In this document: positions 5,752-12,725 of the stretch, one piece after another
Layout of the letters: every line of letters begins with the position of its first letter
Numbering within the stretch: the first letter of the stretch is position 1
From: Hyphomicrobiales bacterium
GTDB taxonomy: Bacteria > Pseudomonadota > Alphaproteobacteria > Rhizobiales > Xanthobacteraceae
Length of the DNA: 15,040 bases
Assembly (NCBI GenBank): GCA_003164375.1
Contig: PLTE01000079.1
Span: forward strand, 1 to 15,040
Direction: 5' to 3'
The notes under the pieces: generated by a model
Told to the model about the DNA's origin: nothing
Database searches by the model: none
What the model saw: only the letters and a program-made list of their open reading frames with translations
Translations under genes and position numbers: made by a program

Positions 5752-6855
5752 ATGACTGCAACACGTCCCCAACCGCGGCCTGGCGTGCTCGATATCGAGG
5801 CCTATGTGCCCGGCAAGAGCAGCGCGCCGGGCGTTGCCAAGATTTTCAAACTGTCATCGAACGAGACACCGCTCGGGCCGAGCCCGCGCGCGATCGCGGC
5901 ATACAAGACCTGGGCCGATCATCTGGAGGATTATCCCGATGGTTCGGCGAGCGAACTGCGCGACGCGATCGGGCGCGCCTTCGGGCTCGACCCGGACCGC
6001 ATCGTCTGCGGCGCCGGCTCCGACGATTTGTTGCACTTGCTGGCTCATGCCTATCTGGTCGACGGCGACGAGGCAATCCACACCACGCACGGATTTCTGG
6101 TTTATCCGATCGCGACGCTCGGCGCCGGCGCGAAGCCGGTGGTGGCACCGGAAACGGATTTCACTGCGGACGTCGATGCGATCCTTGAGCGGGTCACAGC
6201 GCGGACCAAAATCGTCTTCCTCGCCAATCCGAATAATCCCACCGGCACCTGTCTTGCATTCGACGAAGTGAAGCGATTGCACCGTAGCCTGCCGCCGCAT
6301 GTGCTGTTGGTGCTCGACGCCGCTTACGCCGAATACGTGCAGCGCAACGACTACGAAGCCGGCATCGAGCTCGTCGCCACCTCCGAGAATGTCGTGATGT
6401 GTCGCACCTTCTCCAAGATCCATGGGCTCGCAGCATTGCGGCTCGGCTGGATGTTCGGCCCCGCGCACATTGTCGACGCAATCAACCGCATTCGCGGCCC
6501 CTTCAACGTCACCGGGCCGGCGATTGCCGCCGGCATCGCCGCGATCGAGGACCTGGAGCACCAGGAACGCTCGCGCGAACACAATGCGCGCTGGCGAGAC
6601 TGGCTGATGCAGGAGATCGGCAAGCTCGGGCTCGAAGTGACCCCGAGCGTCGCCAATTTCGTGCTGATCCATTTTCCGCACACTAAAGGCCGCACCGCCA
6701 AGGACGCGGATGCGTTCCTCAGCGCGCGCGGGCTGATCCTGCGTCAGACCACGGCCTACAAGCTGCCGCATGCGCTGCGCATGAGCGTTGGCACCGAGGA
6801 GGCGAACCGGCTGGTCCTGGCAGCGCTCAAGGAATTCTTGGCAAAAGCGGCCTGA
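5752..6855 (+). CDS. hisC: HisC-type PLP aminotransferase (histidinol-phosphate / aromatic)
   Basis: A 367-aa fold-type I aminotransferase. Seen: KLSSNETPLGPSP (33-45), the YPDGSASELRDAI substrate/PLP block (61-73), GSDDLLHLL (89-97), ANPNNPTGT (158-166), LDAAYAEY (188-195) with Asp189 and Tyr192, and Lys222 in TFSKIHGLA as the PLP Schiff-base lysine; the RLGW arginine follows. Length is typical. By family it is histidinol-phosphate aminotransferase, but its place between chorismate mutase and prephenate dehydrogenase suggests it serves aromatic amino acids (prephenate or 4-hydroxyphenylpyruvate), as known for several HisC paralogues. A second hisC may exist in a histidine operon elsewhere (inference). 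The ATG at 5752 has CGGAG about 11 bases upstream. The stop is 4 bases before the next gene's GTG. Confidence 0.92.
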   Translation: MTATRPQPRPGVLDIEAYVPGKSSAPGVAKIFKLSSNETPLGPSPRAIAAYKTWADHLEDYPDGSASELRDAIGRAFGLDPDRIVCGAGSDDLLHLLAHAYLVDGDEAIHTTHGFLVYPIATLGAGAKPVVAPETDFTADVDAILERVTARTKIVFLANPNNPTGTCLAFDEVKRLHRSLPPHVLLVLDAAYAEYVQRNDYEAGIELVATSENVVMCRTFSKIHGLAALRLGWMFGPAHIVDAINRIRGPFNVTGPAIAAGIAAIEDLEHQERSREHNARWRDWLMQEIGKLGLEVTPSVANFVLIHFPHTKGRTAKDADAFLSARGLILRQTTAYKLPHALRMSVGTEEANRLVLAALKEFLAKAA

Positions 6856-6859
6856 TGCT

Positions 6860-7834
6860 GTGACGGATTCCGCACCGCTCTTTAACCGCCTCGCGCTGAT
6901 CGGCGTGGGCCTGATCGGCTCTTCGATCGCACGCGCGGCGCGCGCACAAGGCGCCGTGCGCGAGATCGTGGCGAGCGCACGCTCGGCGGCCACGCGCCAG
7001 CGCGTCGCCGAGCTCGGGCTGGCCGATCAAGTGGTCGAAACCAATGCCGCGGCGGTAGCCGGCGCCGATCTCGTCATCGTCTGCGTTCCGGTCGGCGCCT
7101 GCGGCGAGGTCGCCAAGGAGATCGCGCTGCATCTGCAAGCGGGCGCGACCGTCTCCGACGTCGGCTCGGTCAAGGGAGCGATCGTGCGCGAGATGGGCCC
7201 GCATTTGCCCGCCGGCGTGCACTTCGTTCCAGCGCATCCGGTCGCCGGGACCGAGAATTCCGGTCCCGACGCCGGTTTTGCCGAACTGTTCGTCGGACGC
7301 TGGTGCATTCTCACCCCGCCCGAAGGCGCGGATCCCGCGGCGGTCGAGAGGCTTGCCGCGTTCTGGCGCGCACTCGGCGCCAATGTCGAACAGATGCCGG
7401 CCGCCCATCACGATCTGGTGCTGGCGATAACGAGCCATCTGCCGCATCTCATCGCCTATACCATCGTCGGCACCGCCGACGAGCTTGGCGAGGTGACGCG
7501 CTCGGAGGTGCTTAAATTCTCCGCGGGCGGCTTTCGCGATTTCACTCGCATCGCCGCATCCGACCCGACCATGTGGCGCGACGTCTTCCTCGCCAACAAG
7601 GACGCGGTGCTGGAGATGCTTGGCACCTTCAATGAAGATCTTGCGCAATTGACGCGCGCGATCCGTCGCGGCGACGGTCAGGCGTTGTTCGATCACTTCA
7701 CCCGCACGCGGGCGATCCGCCGCGGCATCGTCCAGATTGGCCAGGATTCGCCGGCGCCTGATTTCGGCCGCACGCATCCCGATCTGCCGGTCGAGCCGCT
7801 GCCGCGGCCCTATGCCGGCCCGGACGATGACTGA
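6860..7834 (+). CDS. tyrC: Prephenate/arogenate dehydrogenase
   Basis: A 324-aa NAD(P)-dependent enzyme of the TyrA family that oxidatively decarboxylates prephenate or arogenate, giving tyrosine or its keto acid precursor. The Rossmann motif LIGVGLIGSS (13-22) is at the N-terminus; DVGSVKG (100-106), PAHPVAGTENSG (124-135, with His126) and TSHLPHLIAY (191-200) are the usual active-site and helical-domain signatures. There is no ACT domain or fused mutase. The start is GTG 6860, because the frame opens only in the hisC overlap and this gives the expected short lead before the Rossmann fold; no strong Shine-Dalgarno is visible, so translation is probably coupled to hisC. It ends the tyrosine cluster and converges on the response-regulator gene with 13 bp between stops. 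Confidence 0.93.
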   Translation: MTDSAPLFNRLALIGVGLIGSSIARAARAQGAVREIVASARSAATRQRVAELGLADQVVETNAAAVAGADLVIVCVPVGACGEVAKEIALHLQAGATVSDVGSVKGAIVREMGPHLPAGVHFVPAHPVAGTENSGPDAGFAELFVGRWCILTPPEGADPAAVERLAAFWRALGANVEQMPAAHHDLVLAITSHLPHLIAYTIVGTADELGEVTRSEVLKFSAGGFRDFTRIAASDPTMWRDVFLANKDAVLEMLGTFNEDLAQLTRAIRRGDGQALFDHFTRTRAIRRGIVQIGQDSPAPDFGRTHPDLPVEPLPRPYAGPDDD

Positions 7835-7849
7835 ATTTTGATCGTCATC
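7826..7849. terminator. Weak two-way hairpin between convergent genes
   Basis: GATGAC (7826-7831) and GTCATC (7844-7849) form a 6-bp inverted repeat around a 12-base AT-rich loop. It spans the tyrC stop and reaches the stop of the opposing gene. The stem is short with no T run, so the call is tentative. Confidence 0.25.
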
Positions 7850-8243
7850 ACGAGCGGACCGAGGCGCCCGAACGTGTCTTGACTGCCAACGCCTCTTCGA
7901 CCGCGCCGCGCAGCACCGCAAGCGTGAACGGCTTCGCGATGACATCGTGGATCAGCGCGTCGAGGCCGTGAGCGCGCTCGCGCTGATCGGCATAGCCGGT
8001 CATCAATAGAATAATGAGTTCTGGGTAGTCGCGCGCCGCAGCGAGCGCCAGCGCGATCCCGTCCATGACCGGCATGCGGATATCGGTAAGCAGAAGATCG
8101 AAGCGTCCCGCGTCGCGCTGGAGCACGTCGAGCGCGTCGCCGCCGTCACATGCGGTCTTGACCTCGTGCCCGGCAGTCGAGAGCGCCCGCGCGCACATCG
8201 CGCGGAGCGCTTCTTCGTCTTCGGCGATCAGGATGCGAGCCAT
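7848..8243 (-). CDS. Single-domain response regulator (receiver only)
   Basis: A 131-aa CheY-like receiver with no output domain. The acidic pocket is AEDEE (Glu8, Asp9, Glu10), the phosphorylation site is Asp54 in LLLTDIRMPVMDG, and Thr82 (LLMTGYA) and Lys104 (IAKPFTL) are the conserved switch residues. It ends in a short basic tail. The TGYADQRERAHGLDALIHDVIAKPFTL segment (two stretches, 82-108) resembles a Rhizobiales family of stand-alone receivers. It is CpdR-like in architecture, but the sequence I remember for CpdR differs in this region, so I do not name it. It lies 13 bp downstream of the zinc-ribbon gene, so they are likely co-transcribed. No histidine kinase is in the window; its partner must be elsewhere. 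Confidence 0.9.
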   Translation of the reverse strand: MARILIAEDEEALRAMCARALSTAGHEVKTACDGGDALDVLQRDAGRFDLLLTDIRMPVMDGIALALAAARDYPELIILLMTGYADQRERAHGLDALIHDVIAKPFTLAVLRGAVEEALAVKTRSGASVRS

Positions 8244-8256
8244 ATTGGGACCATGG

Positions 8257-9267
8257 TCAGCGGGTTCCGTTCATGATGTCGTAGCGATTGAGAAAGCGCA
8301 CCAGCACGTCGTGGACATCCGGCGGTGGCGAGGCGAGCCGGGCGCGGAACGCGACCGCCTCGCCCGGCGGCAGCATGGGGCGCGGCGGCACGGCGGTCCA
8401 GGAGTAGATTTCCTGGTGCGCGGCATTGCGGACAGCGAAACGCAGATGCGGCACGTTCGCCATCTTGCGGGTGTCGTTGACGATGCTGCCTTCCACGACC
8501 AGGATTGGCACGCTTTCGTGTTGTTCGGTTGAGGTGACGACGCGGTCGAAAGAAAGACCGCGCAGATTTACCGGCAGGCCGATCGAAGCATAAAAGGACG
8601 CGGTCTGCGGCAGGACTCGCACCAAATCGGCGCGCCAGCCGACCACGATCGCGTCGATGATGATCAACGCCAGCGTGGCTGTTTGCAGGCGCGTCAGCGA
8701 CAAACGTCCCCAAGGGCCGCGCTTGGGACGCCGCTGCGGGCGGCGCCAGGCGACGCTCTCGACGTCATCGAGCGGAGCGACGTCGGCTGGAGCCTCTTGC
8801 GCGGCTTCGACATCGATCGGCGGCTCGCTGGCATCGAAATCGACTGGTGCGATCGGCGGGGAGTCCATCTCGGGGGTTTCGGTCGTAACGGCGTCCGCGC
8901 TCTCCGCCGTAGCGGCGAAAGTGTCATCCTCGGGCACTTCGAATTCGGTCCCAGCGGGGGCAGCTGCGTCCTCGACCGACGCCTCGAACGCAGCGGCGGG
9001 CGGATCGGTTTCGGCGTCTGCCGCCGCCTCAGGTTGATCGGGCGGTAGCTGGGGAACCGACCCCTCGCCACCCACCGTCGCGACAGCCTCAACTGTGCGG
9101 CGCACCGGCGCCAGTTCCTCGGCCGCGGCGATAAGCTTGTCGGCGTGGGATAATTCCGCGAGCCAGACCGTAAGGCACCGCACGCAGCGAACCTTGCGGC
9201 CATCCGGCCGTAGGCTTGCCACGTCGACATCATAAGATGTAGCGCAGTTCGGGCAAACGATCAGCAT
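8257..9267 (-). CDS. Zinc-ribbon membrane protein (MJ0042-type finger, DUF3426-like C-terminus)
   Basis: A 336-aa protein of unknown function. It begins with a zinc ribbon, CPNC (Cys5, Cys8) and CVRC (Cys28, Cys31) followed by W, as in the MJ0042/PF13717 finger. Residues 45-172 are a low-complexity, Ala/Pro/Glu/Asp-rich acidic linker. A basic stretch (RRPQRRPKRGPWGR, about 175-188) precedes one membrane helix (about 193-211), and the last 120 residues form a probably periplasmic domain with VEGSIVNDTRK and PPGEAVAFRARL, like DUF3426. Topology is therefore a cytoplasmic finger tied through the membrane. It diverges from ftsEX and precedes the response regulator. ATG 9267 is favoured because the finger starts right after it; no clear ribosome site is visible. 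Confidence 0.88.
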   Translation of the reverse strand: MLIVCPNCATSYDVDVASLRPDGRKVRCVRCLTVWLAELSHADKLIAAAEELAPVRRTVEAVATVGGEGSVPQLPPDQPEAAADAETDPPAAAFEASVEDAAAPAGTEFEVPEDDTFAATAESADAVTTETPEMDSPPIAPVDFDASEPPIDVEAAQEAPADVAPLDDVESVAWRRPQRRPKRGPWGRLSLTRLQTATLALIIIDAIVVGWRADLVRVLPQTASFYASIGLPVNLRGLSFDRVVTSTEQHESVPILVVEGSIVNDTRKMANVPHLRFAVRNAAHQEIYSWTAVPPRPMLPPGEAVAFRARLASPPPDVHDVLVRFLNRYDIMNGTR

Positions 9268-9313
9268 TGGCGAATCAGGGGCGCAGCGCGTTTGGGCGAT
9301 CCTAGCCGGCCAT

Positions 9314-9355
9314 CCGTTAACGGATTGGAAACCAAGGTCCCATTGGAAACCAAGG
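9314..9355. promoter_or_regulatory. Operator-like cluster: one palindrome plus two identical TTGG-N3-CCAA sites
   Basis: In the divergent zinc-ribbon/ftsE region, the perfect palindrome CCGTTAACGG (9314-9323) is followed at once by two exact copies of ATTGGAAACCAAGG (9324-9337 and 9342-9355), 18 bp apart. Each copy contains the inverted repeat TTGG-AAA-CCAA. The arrangement looks like a double binding site for a dimeric regulator. No protein is known to me for this site. Confidence 0.5.
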
Positions 9356-9457
9356 GTTCATGGCGGCGCCGGGTGTTAAGTTGGCGGGACGGGCGAATCA
9401 GGCTGCGGGCCCGGCGGTGCAAACCTCGCGCGGCGGCAGGCTTTTTCGGAGGACCGC

Positions 9458-10117
9458 GTGATCCGGTTCGAGAATGTCGGCTTGCGCTATGGGCTTGGCC
9501 CGGAAGTGCTGCGCGACCTCAGTTTTCGTATCGACAGCCATTCCTTCCAGTTCCTGACCGGCCCGTCGGGTGCCGGCAAGACCTCGCTGTTGCGCATGCT
9601 GTTCCTGTCGCTCAAGCCGACACGGGGCCTGGTTTCGATGTTCAACCACGACGCCGCGACGCTGAGTAAAGACGGCCGCGCGACGCTGCGTCGCCGCATC
9701 GGCATCGTGTTCCAGGACTTCCGTCTGCTCGACCACCTGACCACCTACGAGAACGTGGCGCTGCCGCTGCGGGTGCTCGGCAAGGACGAGGACGATTACC
9801 GCGCCGAGGTCGTCGAGCTCTTGCACTGGGTGGGGTTGGGCGAGCGCATCAACGCGTTGCCGCCGGTGCTCTCCGGCGGCGAGAAGCAGCGTGCGGCAAT
9901 CGCTCGCGCCGTCATCGCGCGACCGCAACTCCTCCTCGCCGACGAGCCAACCGGCAATGTCGATCCGAGCCTCGGCCAACGCCTGCTGCGGCTTTTCGTC
10001 GAACTCAACAAATCGGGCACCTCCGTCGTTATCGCCACTCACGATATCGCCCTGATGGACGAGTACGACGCCCGCCGTCTGGTCCTGCATGATGGACGTC
10101 TGCATGTCTATGATTGA
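9458..10117 (+). CDS. ftsE: Cell-division ATP-binding protein FtsE
   Basis: A 219-aa ABC-type ATPase that works with FtsX at the division septum to control peptidoglycan hydrolases. All nucleotide-binding motifs are intact: Walker A GPSGAGKT (35-42), Q-loop Gln86 (VFQDFRLL), signature LSGGEKQR (138-145), Walker B LLLADEP (158-164) with Glu163, D-loop GNVD, and switch His195 (ATHD). Length is usual. The start is GTG 9458 with CGGAGGA about 6-7 bases upstream, a strong site. The last codons (HVYD, stop) lie in the first copy of a 16-bp tandem repeat that runs into ftsX. The gene is first in the ftsE-ftsX-ydcF-plsC run. Confidence 0.96.
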   Translation: MIRFENVGLRYGLGPEVLRDLSFRIDSHSFQFLTGPSGAGKTSLLRMLFLSLKPTRGLVSMFNHDAATLSKDGRATLRRRIGIVFQDFRLLDHLTTYENVALPLRVLGKDEDDYRAEVVELLHWVGLGERINALPPVLSGGEKQRAAIARAVIARPQLLLADEPTGNVDPSLGQRLLRLFVELNKSGTSVVIATHDIALMDEYDARRLVLHDGRLHVYD

Positions 10118-10166
10118 GCATGTCTATGATTGAGCATGTCTGTGATTGAACATGTCTACGACTGAG
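10103..10166 (+). repeat. Four tandem copies of a 16-bp unit across the ftsE/ftsX junction
   Basis: The unit CATGTCTATGATTGAG is repeated at 10103-10118 and 10119-10134 (identical), 10135-10150 (two changes) and 10151-10166 (two changes). Copy 1 encodes the ftsE C-terminus and stop; copy 4 provides the ftsX ATG. Because 16 is not a multiple of three, each copy shifts frame. The first three copies each open a nine-codon frame (MSMIEHVYD or a close variant) ending in the next copy. Confidence 0.92.
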
Positions 10167-11150
10167 CCCATCGAGACCATGGCTGAGCCGTGGGACAATC
10201 GCCATCCCACCAGAGCGCTTTCTGGAGGACCGGCGACCCGCGGTCCGGCGCAGCGGGTTACGACGCCGATCGTGCCGAGCGGTTCGATCGCCGGCCGTTC
10301 GCTCGCCGCAGTGGTCGCCATCATGACCTTCCTCGCCGCGCTGACGACGGGGGCCGCGACCATGGTGGTCAGCGCCGCGAGCGACTGGCAATCCGACGTC
10401 GGGCGCGAGGTCACCATCCAAGTGCGGCCGGTTGCCGGCCGCGATATCGACGCGGACGTGCGCGCCGCCGTCGCCACCGCGCAGGCCGGCGCCGGCATTG
10501 CCGATGTCCGCGCCTACACCAAAGCGGAGTCGGAAGCGCTGGTCGAACCGTGGCTCGGGTCCGGTCTCGCGCTCGGCGAGCTGCCGATTCCGCGCATGAT
10601 CGTAGTCAAGACCGTGGCGGGCGCAACGCCCGATTTCGCAGCCTTGCGCAAGGCGCTCGCCGCCAAGGTGCCGAGCGCCAGCCTCGACGATCACCGCGGC
10701 TGGATCGACCGCATGCGCACCATGGCGGAAACCGCGGTAGTCGCCGGCATCGCCATCCTCGTCCTGGTCATCGCCGTGACCGTGCTCTCGGTTACCTTCG
10801 CGACACGCGGCGCCATGGCGACCAACCGTCCGATCGTCGAGGTACTGCATTACGTCGGCGCCACCGACGGCTTTGTCGCCAGCCAGTTCCAGCGCCATTT
10901 TCTCATCCTCGGCTTCAAGGGCGGCGCGATCGGCGGCGGCGGCGCGCTGGCCTTGTTCGGCATCCTCGGAGCGGCCAGCGCCTGGTTCGACAGGACTCCC
11001 GGTGGCGAGGCGGCGAGTGCGCTGTTCGGCAGCTCCACGGTCGGGGCGTCGGGTTACCTCGCGATTCTCGGCCAGATCGTGCTGATGGCTGCGGTCACCG
11101 CTTTGACCTCGCGCCGTATCGTCGATGAAACCCTCAAGGAGATCGATTAA
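10152..11150 (+). CDS. ftsX: Cell-division protein FtsX (ABC transporter-like permease subunit)
   Basis: A 332-aa integral membrane partner of FtsE. It has a cytoplasmic N-terminus of about 48 residues, membrane helix 1 (about 50-73, SLAAVVAIMTFLAALTTGA), a periplasmic domain of about 120 residues (QSDVGREVTIQVRP to WIDRMRTM), and three further helices (about 195-217, 256-278, 300-320). This is the four-helix FtsX plan, and the conserved cytoplasmic loop GAMATNRPIVEVLHYVGATDGFVASQFQRHF lies between helices 2 and 3 (two stretches). ATG 10152 is chosen over TTG 10146; a TGA at 10143 closes the frame upstream. No proper Shine-Dalgarno precedes it, so translation probably depends on coupling from ftsE through the 16-bp repeats. 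Confidence 0.92.
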   Translation: MSTTEPIETMAEPWDNRHPTRALSGGPATRGPAQRVTTPIVPSGSIAGRSLAAVVAIMTFLAALTTGAATMVVSAASDWQSDVGREVTIQVRPVAGRDIDADVRAAVATAQAGAGIADVRAYTKAESEALVEPWLGSGLALGELPIPRMIVVKTVAGATPDFAALRKALAAKVPSASLDDHRGWIDRMRTMAETAVVAGIAILVLVIAVTVLSVTFATRGAMATNRPIVEVLHYVGATDGFVASQFQRHFLILGFKGGAIGGGGALALFGILGAASAWFDRTPGGEAASALFGSSTVGASGYLAILGQIVLMAAVTALTSRRIVDETLKEID

Positions 11151-11189
11151 GCGGCAGCAACAATTCCAACTTGCCGCCGGAATCGCCGC

Positions 11190-11195
11190 TATAAT
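11190..11195 (+). promoter_or_regulatory. Perfect TATAAT in the ftsX-ydcF gap
   Basis: The 105-bp gap holds a consensus -10, TATAAT. The nearest -35-like TTGCCG (11171-11176) is only 13 bp away and TTCCAA (11164-11169) 20 bp, so spacing is poor. It may be a weak internal start for ydcF-plsC. Confidence 0.25.
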
Positions 11196-11255
11196 TTCGG
11201 CCGGTGAGGGGACGATTCTGGCACTGCATTTTTGGCGCGAGGGACGCGCAGCGTG

Positions 11256-11912
11256 ATGCTCAGCCTCAGGACCGCGGTCAGAACGCGGCGCATCAGGTCG
11301 GCCGGCCTGAAGCTCGCCGCGCTGGGCGTTCTCTTGCTGCTCGCGGGCTTTGCCTATTTCGTTTTGCTGCTGCCCAACGAGGAAGTGGCGCTTGACCGCG
11401 GCGCCGACGGCATCGTGGTGCTGACCGGCGGCACGTCGCGGGTCAGCGACGCGCTGGAATTGCTGTCCTCCGGCCGCGGCAAGAGGCTCCTCATCACCGG
11501 CGTGTTTCCCGGCACCACGACCGGCGATATCGCCCACGAGGTGGTCAACTACGACCGGCTGTTGGCCTGCTGCGTCGATCTCGACTATTCCGCGCTCAAT
11601 ACCCTCGGCAATGCGGTGCAGGCGCGACGTTGGGCGCTTGAGCACGGCTTTCATTCGCTCATCGTCGTCACTTCGGCCTACCATATGCCGCGCGCGCTCG
11701 CGGAACTCGCGCACCAGCTGCCCGACGCGGCTTTGATTCCCTTTCCAGTCGTCTCCGACCGCTTGCGCATCGAGCCGTGGTGGTCGAACGGCGCGACCAC
11801 CCGGCTGGTGCTGTCGGAATATCTCAAATACCTTGCCGCCAAGCTGCGCATGCGGTTCGACTCGTTTGCCGAAATGGGTGGAGCGCGGGCGCAGACCAGG
11901 CGCAGCGCCTGA
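11256..11912 (+). CDS. YdcF/SanA/ElyC-family membrane protein (DUF218)
   Basis: A 218-aa protein with a basic N-terminus, one membrane helix (about 19-40, LAALGVLLLLAGFAYFVLLL) and a DUF218 domain facing the periplasm. Family marks are IVVLTGGTSRVSDALELL (53-70), LLITGV (78-83), the ALNTLGNA block (113-120) and VVTSAYHMPRA (137-147). Members of this group in E. coli (ElyC, SanA) affect envelope integrity and lipid-carrier or peptidoglycan metabolism; the reaction here is unknown. GAGGGA at 11239-11244 serves either GTG 11253 (8-base spacing) or ATG 11256 (11 bases), a one-codon difference. A gap of 105 bp follows ftsX, and plsC begins 69 bp downstream. The neighbourhood fits a role in the cell envelope. 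Confidence 0.9.
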   Translation: MLSLRTAVRTRRIRSAGLKLAALGVLLLLAGFAYFVLLLPNEEVALDRGADGIVVLTGGTSRVSDALELLSSGRGKRLLITGVFPGTTTGDIAHEVVNYDRLLACCVDLDYSALNTLGNAVQARRWALEHGFHSLIVVTSAYHMPRALAELAHQLPDAALIPFPVVSDRLRIEPWWSNGATTRLVLSEYLKYLAAKLRMRFDSFAEMGGARAQTRRSA

Positions 11913-11981
11913 TCCACACAAATCCGTTCGCTGCAAAGATTCGCTCACCGCTATTCGCAAGATTTTACCGACAGGTCGTCC

Positions 11982-12725
11982 GTGTCCCGATCCTTTTCGA
12001 TCATCGTTCGTTCGATCCTGTTCAACGTGCTGTTTTACGTAAACCTGATCGTTCACTTGATCGTTGCCTTGCCGACATTCGTTTTGCCGTATCCTTGCCT
12101 GCGCGTCTTCATCCGCTCCTATGCGATGTCTAGCCTATGGCTGCTGCGCGTCGTCTGCGGCACCAAAGTGGAATGGCGCGGCGTCGAGAAGCTGCCCAAG
12201 ACGGCCTATATCGTCGCGTGCAAGCATCAATCGGCGTGGGAGACCTTCGGCCTGTACGGCGTGCTTGCCGATCCGGTCTACGTGCTCAAGCGCGAATTGA
12301 TGTGGATTCCGTTGTTCGGCTGGTACACCTGGAAAGCCGGCCTCATTCCGATCGACCGCAGCGCCGGCGTGGCGGCACTGACGCGAATGACGGCGCGCGC
12401 GCAGCAAGCGCTCGCCGCCGGGCGTCAGCTCATCATATTTCCCGAAGGCACGCGGCGGCCGCCGGGAGCGGAGGCGAGCTATAAACCCGGCATCGCCCAA
12501 GTCTACAGCCGGCTCGGCGTGCCCTGCGTTCCGTTCGCACTCAATTCCGGCCTGTTCTGGCCGCGTCGATCGCTGCTGCGCTTCCCCGGCACGATTGTCG
12601 TTGAAATCCTGGATCCGATCGCGCCCGGCCTGGAAAAACGGGCATTTTCCAAGCGGTTGCAGACCGTAATCGAAGACGCGACCAATCGGCTCATCGGGGT
12701 AGAGGCCGTCGGCGATCATGGATGA
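11982..12725 (+). CDS. plsC: 1-acyl-sn-glycerol-3-phosphate acyltransferase
   Basis: A 247-aa membrane-bound acyltransferase that makes phosphatidic acid from lysophosphatidic acid. There are hydrophobic segments at about 8-36 and 48-59. Acyltransferase block I reads KHQSAWET, so the catalytic pair is His82 and Glu87 (HX4E) instead of the usual HX4D. Block III, FPEGTRR (153-159), and the GWYTWKAGLIPIDR stretch (113-126) are intact. The HX4E form occurs, as I remember it, in rhizobial homologues, so it need not mean loss of activity. The start is GTG 11982 with AGG about 8 bases upstream; no upstream ATG fits. The stop overlaps the end of the opposing ChaC-like gene by 10 bases. Confidence 0.92.
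   Translation: MSRSFSIIVRSILFNVLFYVNLIVHLIVALPTFVLPYPCLRVFIRSYAMSSLWLLRVVCGTKVEWRGVEKLPKTAYIVACKHQSAWETFGLYGVLADPVYVLKRELMWIPLFGWYTWKAGLIPIDRSAGVAALTRMTARAQQALAAGRQLIIFPEGTRRPPGAEASYKPGIAQVYSRLGVPCVPFALNSGLFWPRRSLLRFPGTIVVEILDPIAPGLEKRAFSKRLQTVIEDATNRLIGVEAVGDHG

Noticed and set aside
7848..8243. Naming the response regulator cpdR
   Set aside because: The single-receiver plan fits, but the segment after the Thr switch (GYADQRERAHGLDALIHD) does not match the CpdR sequence I remember, and no ClpXP-related neighbour is present.
10029..12056. 675-codon open frame on the minus strand
   Set aside because: It runs antisense to ftsE, ftsX and ydcF, is rich in Arg/Gly/His/Asp as expected from a shadow of GC-rich codons, and shows no domain. 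The plus-strand genes have clear motifs.
9458..12725. FtsEX cluster as an ABC export or defence system
   Set aside because: FtsE and FtsX motifs and order are standard for the division complex, and ydcF and plsC neighbours are envelope genes; there is no effector or immunity-type gene.
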